This document shows, one piece after another, positions 32,716-44,554 of a DNA stretch of 64,000 bases. The notes under the pieces are model-generated. The model had not been told where the DNA came from. It saw nothing but the letters and a program-made list of their open reading frames with translations, and made no database searches. The position numbers were made by a program, and so were the translations under genes. The stretch is from positions 31,571,772-31,635,771 of the forward strand of contig NW_026622874.1 of assembly GCF_023065955.2 (NCBI RefSeq). Direction: 5' to 3'. Within the stretch, counting starts at the first letter, position 1; every line of letters starts with the position of its first letter. Source of the DNA: Ursus arctos (Eukaryota; Chordata; Mammalia; Carnivora; Ursidae).

Positions 32716-35624
32716 CTGGCACGGAGCCGAGCCTCAATAACCGCTTGTTACATGGATTTCAAGGAACTTCCGGGGCTTGGGCTGTGCAATGAGCTGCGTG
32801 GTCCCACACATCGCGCCATCTGCCAGCTCTGCCTCCATGCTGGGAACAGTTAGGACCACGGTCTAGAGACTGTCCAGCTGGACCTTCTGTTTTCTTTAAA
32901 CTTGCACCAGCCATGCAGTGGCCGAATGACAAACATTAATCAAAGTACGAGGCAACAACTTAATTAGCTCCTAATGGTCACATACTGCCAATTAAACACC
33001 TTGATGACTGGTTTACTCTGGAGCTTAATTAGGTATTTCTAAATAAATCTAGCCCTGTGCCACCACCTGTCAGTTTAGGGGCCAAATCTTTTCTTGGATG
33101 TGCCCTCTCTTACTTGGGAGGGAGTAGGATGGCTGGTTTGCATGGAGAAGCAAAATCAGATATTGGCATCTGTCAAGATGATTTCATCGTCCTGTTGTGC
33201 ATTTAAAGCTTGGGGAAGATCACTGCGCAGGCAATAGCTCACTCCCTGCCCGTGCTGCTTGCAATCCCACTGGCAACAGGAAGCTTTAGCGAGAGGGCTC
33301 TTGAGAGAGGAAGATGGTGTGTGCGCGTGCCTTTTCCCTTCCGCGGGCAATGTGAAGTCTCCCTCTGTGGTCCTGTCTGCTGCTTAAACACAGGCTGTCC
33401 TCTTAACAATTGTGGAATTGCATTGTTATCAATCACAGCACGGGAGAGCAGGCTTCGGGCTCCTGCAAACTTCGTAGTGTTCACAGAATCAGAAACTGCC
33501 GAAGACACTAGCCTGTGTCTATCGATGGGGAGGTGATAATGCCTGGGGGTGCATGGTGCTGGCTGGTGATGCGAACACTGAGGGAGGGGTAGCATTTCCC
33601 AAGGAACATTGACAAAGGCAGGCATTTCTCAGGGATGCTGCTCAGCTTGGTAAAATGGCCTAGGAATCAAATCAGTGAAGGAATGCATGAGAAAAATGAG
33701 ACTACTTCGTCTGGGGCCGAGGTCATTCTGGGAGCTGGGCGCTGGGGCACGTAGCCGTGTTCAGCCGAGGAAGAGCTGCCCTAGGCGGCGGGCATAAGCA
33801 CATTGCATGTTGCCACACCGGGCCGTGCAGGTGTCCAGGGTGAACAGTACCACAGCCCACATTTTCAACCGTGATCCTTTCTGGGGGGAAGGGTCGAGCT
33901 TAGCTGGGTTTATAACCCTTACCACTCTTCCTCTCCGTAGCTGGCGTCATTGAATCTAGGCTCTGTGACTCCTTCGTCAGTAAATTATAGGGGAAGTAGC
34001 AACGTGCTAGCTTCTGGGCCCAGCCTGGCCTTCGGAAACTGGCAACTTTCACTTTCTCTCTCTTGGGTTGCTCAGTCTTGGAACCCAGCCCCCACTCCGC
34101 AAGGAAGCAGGCAGGCATGCGGGCAGCCCCGTGTAGGTGTGCCGGCTGCCAGTTCCAGCTGAGGCCCCAGCCACGGCCAGCGTCAACCACCAGACACACG
34201 GAGCGAGCCTCTGAATGGTTCTTTGCCCACAGATGAACTGTCCGCTCCGAACCCTGCACATTTGTGAGCAAAATAAGCGATCGGTGTTGTGTTCAGCCCT
34301 TCAGCCCTGCATTGGAGGTGGCTTGTTCGAGAACTGGAACACGGGCCAAGGCAGGCCCCCAATCCTAAGCAGCAGTCCTAACTTGAATGCCGGGTGTTCG
34401 TGCCTCTGCGATGAGTCGGGTCAGCCCGACCCCGGCTCACCACCTGCTCACAGTAATGACTCAGAGCCTCTGTTGAATGGAAGAGTGACTGTACATTCCA
34501 GTCATGAAAACGCAACCTTTGCCTTAGCCTGACCTCCATTCTTCCTCTGGTGTCCCAGGCCGGTGTATTTTTAAGCCTGGATTTTCACAATGGTGGCCCT
34601 TTACTAAATGCAGTTTGAAGGTATTCCAAATAGGTAAAAAACGTAAGCATGGAGCTGCTCTGGGTGAAGCAGGGAAGGGCTCTCAGCCCTGCCAGCCTGG
34701 CCTCCCTTCCCCGGCCTCGCGGGGTCCCTGAGAAGTTTGGCTTCTGTGGAGCTCAAGGGGAAGCCGATGTCCTCCTTCATCTGTTTGTATCCTTCGCCTT
34801 CGGTCCTGCTCCTAAGTTCTGTCCTGACCACTTTTGTCTCCCATGGGTAACAGGGGGCGGGGGTTAAAACCGAACCGTAGTAAGTGGTAACAGAGGTCTT
34901 GGTGCGCCTGAGTCCTGGTGAGCTTTCTGAGAGACGAAGTTTTCACATCTCAGCAGATGAAAGAGGAAATGGAGCAGGCCCTGCATTTGGGGGCGAGAGG
35001 CTGGGCTGGCTGTGGTCCGCCTCGCTGCCGTGAGGGAAGGGCAGGGTCGAGAGGGATTGTGTGCAGGTGGACGATGGCGGTACTTAGGGAAGGGGTCCGG
35101 AGCACTCACATTTGGGCTGAAGCTGAGCCAGTAGGAGCTGTGACCCGCAGGGAAAGCTGAGTGCTCACCAGATCTGGGGGGAAGGTTTGTAGGCGTGAAC
35201 ACGGGTCTGGAAGGAAGAATGTGAGGCCCGAAGGCACGTAATGGCACAATCCACTTTGTCTGGGCCCACTGGACACAGGGGGTCAACCCAGGAGTGAGGC
35301 TGAGCTGGGGGAAGGTGGAGGGGTGCCAAGAAATGAGATCAGAAGGCAGAAAGGCATTAAAGAAGGACCGAATGAGGCAGACCAGGAAAGGAGGACGGGC
35401 AAAGGGCAGAGCCAGAGCTCAGGGAAGGGCCCTGGATAAAGAGGCTTGCTCCCATTGGAAGGGCTGAAGGATAGACACGTGGGAAGGAGAAGGCAGGAAG
35501 ACTCCAGTGAAGCCACCAGGCTTCCTGAAGATTCCGAGGGACATGCTCAGTTTCCTCCTACACTATGGTGGTGGTGGAGGTGTGTGTGGGGGGTGTCCTG
35601 TGGCCCGTTTCTTCTTTAGAAAGT
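32716..35624. other. unique, relatively GC-rich sequence
   Basis: The longest repeat-poor stretch, with no recognised gene. Overlapping open frames on both strands (for example 33239-33625 minus and 34864-35286 minus) have no domain and no consistent coding strand. It includes the conserved-looking element at 32930-33060 and a purine-rich zone at 35290-35510. Confidence 0.4.
32930..33060. promoter_or_regulatory. candidate conserved element, paired copy A
   Basis: Contains four TAAT/ATTA-type homeodomain cores (acttaattagctcctaatgg, tgccaattaaacacc, gagcttaattagg). Positions 33001-33047 align with 53853-53899, sharing TTAATTAG, one variable base, then TATTTCTAAATAA, plus TTGAT and ACTCT upstream. 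Confidence 0.45.
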
Positions 35625-35760
35625 GGGTGCGGTGTTGTAGGAAGAATACTGTCTAGGAGGCAGGAGGTCTAGCTTCCTGTTTGATTTTGCGGTGAGTCAT
35701 TTCAGTGTTCTGGGCCTTTCATTTCCTTATCTATGAAATGAGAAAGTTGATGGTGATTGG
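35625..35760 (+). repeat. MIR SINE fragment
   Basis: aagaatactgtctaggaggc, ggcctttcatttccttatct and atgaaatgagaaagttgatg follow MIR order. Confidence 0.65.
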
Positions 35761-35769
35761 TTGCCAAGT

Positions 35770-36282
35770 CCCTTTCCATTCTGGAAATTGTGTTATTCGA
35801 TTCAATAAGCATAGGTGGGTCAGGCTCAGTGCCGGGCTCTGGACGTGCAGTGGACAGATGCCCTGCCTTCAGAGGGCTCACACTGTGGTGGGGGAAGGGG
35901 CCCTTTCTGCAGGGGGCTGGGCTGCCACATGAGGGGCTGGAAACTCTGATGCTGTTACCAGAGTGGTGACAGAGTGAGGAGGAACAGAAAACTCCAAAAT
36001 GGGGGCCGAAGGAAGAACTGATGGATTTGGGGGCAGAAGAAGGAGGTCTGGGAGCATGTGTTCAAGGCTTCATGGCAAAGTCACAAAGCAGGCCGATGAA
36101 TATGGTGTATACGTGGCCCAATCCATACCACAGCTCGCTCTGGGTGGTCCAGGCCCTGCCCTGAACCAAGCGGCGTAGGAAGGGCACCCCAGGGCCCTCC
36201 TCCAGGAATATGGAGAAGTGGTACTCAAATCCATTTCATTCCTTTGAGGCATACATTTATTTCTAAAAAGTATTTATTTTCA
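35770..36282 (+). repeat. ancient interspersed repeat plus unique flank
   Basis: Positions 35790-35920 (aataagcataggtgggtcag, gatgccctgccttcagaggg, ctcacactgtggtgggg) resemble the tgccaggcac-type repeat. From about 35950 on no family is assigned. Confidence 0.4.
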
Positions 36283-36592
36283 GTGCAAAGTGACATAAGC
36301 CAGAGAAAGGCAAACACCATATGATTTCACTCATGTGTGGAATTTAAGGAACAAAACAAATGAACAAAGGGAAAAACAGAGACAAACCCAAAAGCAGGCT
36401 CTTCACTATAATATAAGAACAAACTGATGGGGAGGTGGGTGGGAGCGGAGGAAAGAGGTGGTAGGGATCAGGAGTACGCTTGTTGTGACGAGCACCGAGG
36501 AGTGTATGAACCTGCTGGATCACTATCTGTACACCTGAAACTAACACGGCCCTCTAAGTTAACTGCACGGGAATTGAAAAGAATATTTTCAT
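36283..36592 (+). mobile_element. L1 3-prime-end fragment
   Basis: aagtgacataagccagagaa, ccatatgatttcactcatgt, gaggaaagaggtggtaggga and tgtacacctgaaactaacac are an L1 ORF2 tail and 3-prime UTR. It belongs to an older L1 subfamily than the copy at 25283. Confidence 0.85.
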
Positions 36593-36649
36593 TTTAGAAA
36601 AATGAGAAAATTCAAAAGTCAAATGATTCATTCATAAGGCCAGCAGACA

Positions 36650-36796
36650 ATTAACTTACTATATCTCCCAGGTCTCTCTCTCTCTTTCAACACACAAATA
36701 TATACACAATTATGTTAGACTATTTTGTGCTTTTCTCACTTGGCAATGTGTGTGACCATCTCTCCTTGTCGATAAATATAGATTGACATTGACAGC
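36650..36796 (-). mobile_element. old L1-type remnant, left part
   Basis: attttgtgcttttctcactt and gtcgataaatatagattgac match the minus strand of an old LINE whose text resumes at 37205. The ATP5MF pseudogene lies between. Confidence 0.5.
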
Positions 36797-37180
36797 TGAC
36801 ACCCAGGGCTCCAGCATGGCATCAATCATGCCAGTGAAGAAGAAACTCAGGACGTCAAAACCAGGGAGCTGCCAAGCTGGAGACTGATGTGGAATTTCAC
36901 CCCTAAGGGCACTGTTGGGGCATTTCAAAGAGGTAACTTGCTACTCGCATTACAACAGGATATCGGTCTGAAGAAACGGAGCATCACTGGGGTTTCTATA
37001 GTGCTGGCTTACCTGCCTCTCAGCTACGGCTTTTCTTCCACGAAGCTCACACTTGCACAGGCACGCACATACCACTGAGGAGGCTGTGGAGGGTGCGTTC
37101 TGTAATCCTGACCATCTTTGCCCGGCACCCCTGAGCCCTTTCATATCCTAAATGAGAATTAACAGCCAGTAAAAGATGAC
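36797..37180 (+). pseudogene. ATP5MF: ATP5MF processed pseudogene
   Basis: The parent encodes subunit f of mitochondrial F1Fo-ATP synthase, a small one-pass inner-membrane protein. A start ATG lies at 36826 (peptide MASIMPVK, like the short isoform). A net one-base deletion then shifts frame. From about 36873 the sequence reads ELPSWRLMWNFTPKGTVGAF, then QRG, KKRSITGVSIVLAY and a terminal RTYH before TGA at 37076-37078; the parent has GELPSW, GAFQRG, a similar membrane segment and ends RKYH. The 3-prime UTR match (cctttcatatcctaaatgag, then gaattaac and agtaaaagatgact) ends at a degenerate polyadenylation site. There are no introns. The frameshift and many substitutions make it non-functional. 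It sits inside an old L1-type remnant. Confidence 0.88.
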
Positions 37181-37204
37181 TAGTTAATATATATGATATA
37201 TATG

Positions 37205-37900
37205 TGTCTATATATCAACATCATCATTTTTAATGGCTTCATTGTAATTTTATTGTATGAACATAACAAATTATTAAACAATTCCTATTGCTTGAACTTG
37301 AAATTTCTTTCCTTTGCTATATTATAAACAGTGCGTTAATGAAAATAGTCTTATGTGTCTGGGTGGCTCAGTCGGTTAAGCGGCTGCCTTTGGCCCAGGT
37401 CATGATCTCAGGATCCTGGGATTGAGTCTTGCAGCTGGCTCCCTGCTCAGCAGGGAGTCTGCTTCTCCCTCTGCCCCTCCCCCCCCCACTCCCGCTCACT
37501 CTCATGCTCTCTCTCTGTCTCTCTTGCAAAAATGAATAAATAAAATCTTTAAAAAAAAAAAAAGAAAGAAAGAAAATAGTCTTATGCATAGATCTTCGCA
37601 CACTTCCCTAATTACTTCCTTGAATACGATGATCGTTACAGTTTCTGGTGAGTAGGACTGTATTAGTCTCTGGAAGATTTGTTCCCACTTACTCCCAGTA
37701 GCAGCATGTGGATATCCATTTCCCACCCTCTTGCCACCACCAGGCGCTGTTACTCTTTTTCATCGTTGCCATCTGAAAAGCAAAGAGGGCATACCATTGT
37801 TTTAAGTCACATTTCTTTTGTGACCATTAAGGCAGAACACTGGCTATGTTTTTATTGTATTTGCATTTCGTCTTTCATGATTTGCTTTTTCATATCATCC
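37205..37900 (-). mobile_element. old L1-type remnant, right part
   Basis: tttttaatggcttcattgta, ttgctatattataaacagtg, cttatgcatagatcttcgca and ggcagaacactggctatgtt follow the minus strand of an old LINE. It is interrupted by a SINE at 37356. Confidence 0.55.
37356..37571 (+). mobile_element. CAN-SINE with target-site duplication
   Basis: gtctgggtggctcagtcggt, ggctgcctttggcccaggtc, gggagtctgcttctccctct and aataaataaaatctttaaaa. The 15-bp flanks gaaaatagtcttatg (37341 and 37572) are identical. Confidence 0.95.
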
Positions 37901-37905
37901 TGCGG

Positions 37906-37922
37906 TCCCCCCCCCCCCCCCC
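37906..37922. repeat. poly-C homopolymer
   Basis: Sixteen or more C in a row, directly before gcccgacc; it borders the MLT1 LTR. Confidence 0.9.
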
Positions 37923-37933
37923 GCCCGACCATG

Positions 37934-38580
37934 GTGTGTGCTTAGCTTCCCAGGGCTGCCACAACACGTGACTCCACACTGCATAGCTTCAACCAACAGC
38001 CCTTTCCTCTGTCATGGTTCCGGAGGTGGGAAGTCTGAAATCTAAGGGAGGAGCCTTCCTCCTCTTCCGCGCCCGGGGTGGTCACCAGCATTCCTCGCGG
38101 GCCCTGCGTGGAGCTGCCTCACTCCCATCTCTGCCTCTGTCCTCCGTCTGTGCCTGTCCGTGTGTCTCCCTATATTCCTCTTCTTCTATGGATGCCAGTC
38201 ACTGGATTAGGGCCCACCACAATGCAGTGTGACCTTATCTTTTTTTTTTTTTAAGACTTTATTTATTTATTTGACACAGAGAGAGACAGCCAGCGAGAGA
38301 GGGAACACAAGCAGGGGAACTGAGAGAGGAAGAAGCAGGCTCCCAGCAGAGGAGCCTGATGCGGGGCTCGATCCCAGGACTCTGGGATCACACCCTGAGC
38401 TGAAGGCAGACGCTTAACAACTGAGCCACCCAGGCGCCCCGGTGTGACCTTATCTTAACCTGATTTCCTCTGCAAAGGCCCTCACCCAGAAAAGGTCACA
38501 TTCACAGGTACTGAGGGGGGAAGAATCTGAACATATCTTTTTTTCTGGGGTTGGGGGGGGACACAATTTAACCTACGACA
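37934..38580 (-). mobile_element. MLT1-type solo LTR, split by a SINE
   Basis: Minus-strand LTR: tagcttcccagggctgccac at the left, tcatggttccggaggtggga, gattagggcccaccacaatg, then after the SINE ctgatttcctctgcaaaggc, aggtcacattcacaggtact and gacacaatttaacctacgac at the right. About 430 bp without the insertion. No retroviral genes are present. Confidence 0.85.
38242..38441 (-). mobile_element. young CAN-SINE inside MLT1
   Basis: Flanked by perfect 15-bp duplications gtgtgaccttatctt (38227-38241 and 38442-38456). The LTR reads continuously when one copy and the SINE are removed. Confidence 0.97.
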
Positions 38581-39629
38581 GTGTGCTTGTCTTTGCCTTC
38601 CTAATTTGTAGGAGCTTTATGCTTCAACTCTTAGCTCTTCTGAATGGCACCTGGCCCTCTGCTTGGTCAGGAGGGACCGAAATTTGACTGGACTTGAGGC
38701 AGGTAGGTCCTTAGGCCTCGCTACCTTGTCGGTCATGAGACCTGTGGTTCTTCCTGGAGAAGCTAGAGCCCTGTCTTCCTGGCACTGCTGTGGGTGACCA
38801 CTGGCAGCTCTTCCTGTAGTAGGGCTCGAAGGCACTTGGTCAGGTGGCTGGTGACCAGGATGGGAAAGAGGCTGAACCGCCAATGACAGTCTCTGAACGA
38901 TGAATACGTGCATGAATGACCACTGGGGTTGGGAAGGGTGTCATCTGGCTTCATTGGGACTTTCGGGGCTTCTATGAGGCTGTTTGGCTAACATTGGTTT
39001 ATTACAGCATGATTTGGCTTTTTCCTGCTTCTCGAGCAGCTTTAGCCTTGAACTTAAAGTTTCCTTGCACCTGAATGCACCACGTTCATCATAAGAAACA
39101 GAATTATTACAAGCTAAGAAGACTCTCTGCTCTCCCAGGCCTCTGCAGGGGTCTTTCCCAGATGCGTAGGAAGATGGAGAAGAATTGGCTCCAATTTCCA
39201 GCTGAGTTACACCGGAGCAGTAGTCCAGCGGTGAGTTTCACTGGGACCCAAGTCCAGATCCTTCCTGTCTACAACCTCACCTCTTAGGAGTGGCTGTGTG
39301 GAGTCAAGAGCGAGGCAAAGCTCCTGAGAGGCGCTGGGTCTCTGAGAGCCGGAAGTGCCTTGTTCCAAGATGGTAGGGAGGCTGTGTGTCCATCAGTCTG
39401 CTCCCCAGTGAGCCTGAGGCAATATGCCGTGGGTTAGGTCAGCTTTTATTTTTCACTGGGGTGGCAAGTGGTGAGTGGTGTCAGGACCAGCAGAGGCAGT
39501 GAGGGTGGAGAGAAGCGTAGCATGCCCAGCACTCTACACTCCTGCTCAGGGAAGAATGCGAGCATCAATACAAATGGCTTCCAGAAGCGGAAAGCCTACC
39601 AAGGGAAAAGTGCTGGGGTAGGGGACTCT
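38581..39629. other. unique non-coding sequence
   Basis: No gene, RNA or repeat recognised. Confidence 0.4.
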
Positions 39630-39823
39630 TGAGTTTAGAAGAAAATATAGACCTGGGTTTGAATCCCAGCTCTGTAATTTACTAGCTAAGTAGCATGAGT
39701 TAATTCTCTTAATCTCTTTAAGTTTCAGTTTATCTTTTGTAGAAGTAAGATAATGTTTTCATAAGTTGTTTACCAGATAAAATAAAAAAATGATGAAAAG
39801 CCCATCAGAGGGTCTGGCACATA
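39630..39823 (+). repeat. MIR SINE
   Basis: gacctgggtttgaatcccag, ctctgtaatttactagctaa, ttctcttaatctctttaagt and gagggtctggcacat follow the MIR consensus closely. Confidence 0.88.
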
Positions 39824-41533
39824 TCTTACACCATAATACAAAAAAATAAAACTCAAAATGGATTAGACTTGAATGTAAGACTGGGAACCATAAAATTCCC
39901 GGAGGAAAACATAGGCAGGAAACTTTTGGACATCAGCCTTAGCAACATCTTTCTGGAATTGTCTCCCCAGACAAGAAAAACAAAAGTCCAAATAAACAAT
40001 TGGGATTGCATTAAACTAAAATGCTTTTGCACGGTGAAGGAAAACCATCAACAAAATAAAAAGGCGAGCTACTGAGTGAGAGAAGATATTTGCAAATCAT
40101 ATATCCAATAAGGGGCTCATATCCAAAATATATAAGGAACTCATTAAACTCAGTAACAAAAAAACAAAGAATCCAATTAACAAATGGTCAGCAGATCTGA
40201 CTAGACAGTCTTCCAGAGCAGGCATACAGATGGAAAATAAGCTAACACATACAGATGCTCAACATCACTCATCGTCAGGGAAATCAAAATCAAAATCACA
40301 ATGAGATTCACTTTACACCGGTCAGAATGGCTAGTATCAAAAAGACAAGAAATAGCAAGTGTTGGTGAAGATGTGGAGAAAAGAGAATGCTGGTGCATCG
40401 TTGGTGGGAATGTAAATTGGTTCAGCAACTATACAAAATAGAGCTTCCTCCAAAAATTAAAAATAGAGCTATTTATCAGAAAGAACGAGTTCTCAACATT
40501 TGCTGCAACATGGACGGCACTGGACGAGATAATGCTAAGCGAAATAAGTCAAGCAGAGAAAGACAATTATCATATGATTTCTCTCATCTATGGAACATAA
40601 GAACTAGGATGATCGGTAGGGGAAGAAAGGGATAAAGAAAGGGGGGGGGTAATCAGAAGGGGGAATGAAACATGAGAGACTATGGACTATGAGAAACAAA
40701 CTGAGGGCCTCAGGGGGGGGGGGACTGGGATAGACCGGTGATGGGTAGTAAGGAGGGCACGTATTGCATGGTGCACTGGGTGTTATACGCAACCAATGAA
40801 GCATCGAACTTTACATCGGAATCCGGGGATGTACTGTATGGTGACTAACACAATATAATAAAAAATCATTAAAAAAAAATAGAGCTATCATATGATCCAG
40901 CAATTCCACTGCTAAATATCTATCTGAAGAAAACAAAAACACTAATTCAAAAAGACATATGCACCTCTATGTTAATTGCAGCAATATTTGCAATAGCAAA
41001 GATATGGAAGCAATGTAGGTGTCCATTGATGGATGCGTGGATAAAGAAGATGTGGTCTATATACAATGGAATATTACTCAGCCGTAAAAAGGAATGAAAT
41101 CTTGTCATTTGAGACAACAGGGGTGGGCCTTGGGTGGATTATGGTAAGTAAAATTACACAGAGAAAGACAAATACCATATGATTTCACTTACATGTGAAA
41201 TAAAACAAACAAAATGAAATAAGACCTGGACTCATAGATGCAGAAAATAGGTTTGTGGTTGCCAGGGGGAAGTTGGGGTTGGGAAGGGGTTGGGGTAGAG
41301 AAGGGGATTACAAAGTATAAAATTCCAGTTGCAAAATAAGTAAGTCGTGGGAATGTAATGTACAGTATGGGGAGTATGGTCAATAGCGTTGTATTAACTT
41401 TGGAAGGTGACAGATGGTAACTAGACTTATCGTGGTGACTATTTCTCAATGTATGCAAGTGTCAAATCACTATGTTGTACACCTGAAACTAATATAATAT
41501 TGTATATCAATTATATCTCAGTAATAAAAAAAA
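39824..41533 (+). mobile_element. L1 LINE 3-prime part
   Basis: Continuous ORF2 C-terminal region and 3-prime UTR: aactcaaaatggattagact, tgtaagactgggaaccataa, caatgagattcactttacac, aaatatctatctgaagaaaa, gtgtccattgatggatgcgt and tgttgtacacctgaaactaa, with a short A-tail at 41525. It is broken by a young L1 tail at 40473. Frames are degraded. Confidence 0.93.
40473..40874 (+). mobile_element. young L1 3-prime end with target-site duplication
   Basis: Flanked by aaaaatagagctat (40459-40472 and 40875-40888). Inside are the end of ORF2 (atggacggcactggacgaga), the carnivore 3-prime UTR with two G homopolymers, and gatgtactgtatggtgacta plus an A-rich tail. Confidence 0.95.
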
Positions 41534-42644
41534 AGAATCAGTCTTGAAGGATTAGGCATTTTCATCACCAGGGGGAATGAGATACCACAAGGACTACTTT
41601 GGTCTTCTTCCCTAGGGGTTCATAACTCCATAGACTAAGACTCTGGTTATGTGTATGGGGCAAGGGACATTATGCTCTGTGTGATTGAATGTGTGATTCA
41701 TTTGACACTGAGAATAAAACCAGGTTGAATAATAAGAAAATACAAGCCTCAGAGGATATGAGAGAAAGCCTTGAAATCATTGTCAAATCATAAATTAACA
41801 CCCATAACAAGAGTAGAAATTTACCCTGAATTTAGGACACACTGTTTTCATTTTTTTCTACTGAGTTTAAATGCTTCCCATAAATCCCAAATATCTGGGG
41901 GCTGTAAAGATGATTAAACACCTGAAATGTAGTTCCCTGGGACATAAGAAGAAAAATATTAAGCACTTTCTTAAAGTCCGTGAGTGAGGACTGAGTTATG
42001 GTTTCTTTGAATAGTGAGACTTGTGCCTTCTCTACTGAGGTCAGAAGGAAGTAAAGAGAAAGGAAATCAATAGGAAAATGAGTCTTAGGCTTGAATCATT
42101 ATTTTCTTCTTCCACCAGGCACCTGCTATTTGTTTGTATAAGTTAACAGTAAAGTAGTTTAAAACATACTCAGACCTTGAAGGAGAGTGTGGGGGCAGTA
42201 GCCTGAGCAGAAAGATCCTTGCTTCTTCATCATTCTGCCCCCTTGGTGCCCCCTCCACCATCTTTTCATCTATCAGTGGAGCATGACTCATGCCTTAATG
42301 CTGCTATGACATTACATATTTATATGGTGATTCATCTTTTAAGAGAGTTTATGCCTAGCCTTGCAAATAGTTCAGCTGTCCACATTCTATCAGCTCTTCC
42401 CACCGATACTGAACTATGACATCCCCAATGCCTAAAAATACGATGCTGGTTGTCCTCCCACTTGCAATGAATGGGACCTTGCCTACAGTTTGATACCCTT
42501 AATCACAAGTTAGATGGTCAAGTCAGTAAGTATTCAATGAGCACCAATTCTCAAATCCTACTGTTTGATGTGTGAGGCACATTTGTAGCAAGCTGACCAG
42601 TTGGCACCCAGGGATTGGCGGCAGAGGCCTCTTACCCACAAGAT
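41534..42644. other. unique non-coding sequence
   Basis: Nothing supported. Confidence 0.4.
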
Positions 42645-42745
42645 TTATTATCTCCATCTTTCGGAGAGTGAGTTAAATAACTCACCGAAGGTTCCAGGCT
42701 AGTAAGTGGCAGATTTGAACCCAGGTCTCCTTGATCTGAAGGGGG
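42645..42745 (-). repeat. MIR fragment
   Basis: aaataactcaccgaaggttc, ggctagtaagtggcagattt and gaacccaggtctccttgatc are the reverse MIR core. Confidence 0.8.
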
Positions 42746-44554
42746 CAAGTAGGGAGCGACAGAGATGATAACTGGGAAGTTTGATAACTGGGAAGCTGGC
42801 CCGCCATCGCCAGCAGGGAATTTTTCACATCCTTTCGGTCTGCACTTACTTTGGTGAGCGGAGTGTATTTGATGTGTTGGAACAGACAGACATCAAGTGC
42901 GTACTTAGCGCATTTCCAAGTACTGTGGGTTACAAAGTGCCTGCCAGGACCTCACTTCCTCTACCTCTGCCACTGCAGACTTGAGTCAAAGGGGAACAAA
43001 GTTGGAGTCTTGGATGAAGGAAACTTCACGAATCAAGAACTAATTCACAGGGTTAGGCAGGGACCAGCTGCAAAGAGAAGAACCAGCCGCAGAGCTCCGG
43101 TCAGGAGAGAAAGGGAGTCAACTGTCAAGCATGGAGAAGTCCCCTAAGGTGATGGAGGAGTAGGACAGAAGACCTGCAAGGGTTTTCTGGGCCAGGTCTT
43201 TCTTCTCTGTCTGAATGACCCCATTTTGTCATTTTGATAGTTTTCTTGCCCAGAAACCTAGCCTCTCTATAGCTGGTTACTTGACTTGAGCCTCATTCTG
43301 GTGCCTTAGGGTCTCTGTCCTACTCTCCCTGTGTGTGCAGGACTGGCAGATCATCTGCTGATCCCCTGCTTAAGGTCCAACTGGCAACCGCCCTTGAAGA
43401 ATGACCACTTCTTGCTGCCTGAGTCCTAAATACCAGCTGCTACTTGGGTTCTTTGCCCTCTCTCCCCCACTAAGTGGATCACAAGATTGCAGCCTCTCTG
43501 AGAGCAGGATCCAGGCTTGAGACATCCTTTGGTGAATCAGGGAGGCAGAAAGAGGAACAAATCAAGGATCACTCAAGAACCTCACACCGGAGTGAGGCAG
43601 CTGCTGAGGACACTAACTACAGAGGATGTCTCAAACCTGGATCCCGCTCTCAGAGGGGCTGCAATTTTGTGGGTAAGCAAAAAGTATGCAAACAGAACAG
43701 ACGGAGAGCATTGCAAAGGAGGACACAGTCCAGTGTGTAATGTGACATGGTATGAAGTCAGAGAAAGAAAGCAGCACAGAGCACTGGGACCAGGAAAGGG
43801 CTCCTTGGAGGAGGTGACACATGCACTGAACTGGAAGGATAAAGTCTGTCTTTTATTTCCCCATCCTGGCTACAGATGCTCCATGCTTCCCTTGGGAGAA
43901 TGGAAAACCTAAAGTGTGTGGGCTTCCAGGTCCACGTTTTGTATATATGAGTGCCAGCAAAGGGGACTAGATAGATAAGAAGGCCACACTCCCTCTAGAT
44001 GGCCATCAAGAGCTATTAGGAAAGCAGCTACTGACCTTGGCAGCTTGTTCACGTAAGTAATGATCATAATGAAATCTACTTTTCTGCCAAATGGACATGG
44101 ATAAAATCTTAGAAAATGAAGAGATGGCTTCTTTGACAGGGATCTGGAAGCAGCATCTCTCAGTAGTAGCAGGTGCCCCATTCTCAAGGAAGGCTGCAGG
44201 GAAGTTAAGAGCATGGGTGGGACTGGGGCAAGGAGGTAGGGAGTTGTGGTGGGAAGGGAGCTGGAGTTGTGTGTGATACAGAAGCAGTGATACAGGGCTT
44301 TTGAACCAGAAGCTTGTATATGAGACACATGTGGAAATTTGGGGAGTTGCAGGTGTCAGGGTAATTCCTACTCTGGGATTCTAATATAGTAGGTCTGGGG
44401 GAGGAGTCTAAAGTATACCTCTCCAGCTAGATTATGAGGGGACATGGTTATAATCCTCATTCAAATCCTAAGCCCACCCGAAACTTGGGGAGTGCTGACT
44501 GAATGAATAACAGAACCATTTCAAGAATGGACAGGAGCTGGAAACCTGGTGGGT
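42746..44554. other. mostly unique sequence
   Basis: Positions 43655-43830 (gggctgcaattttgtgggta ... ctccttggaggaggtgacac) look like the old tgccaggcac-type repeat on the plus strand. No gene recognised. Confidence 0.4.

Noticed and set aside
39485..39500. CTCF-like word gaccagcagaggcagtg
   Set aside because: One base is missing from the AGAGGGCAG core, so the spacing is wrong.
40459..40888. Possible new gene spanning the young L1 tail
   Set aside because: The 82-codon frame at 40387-40635 is an L1 ORF2 junction artefact across a target-site duplication.
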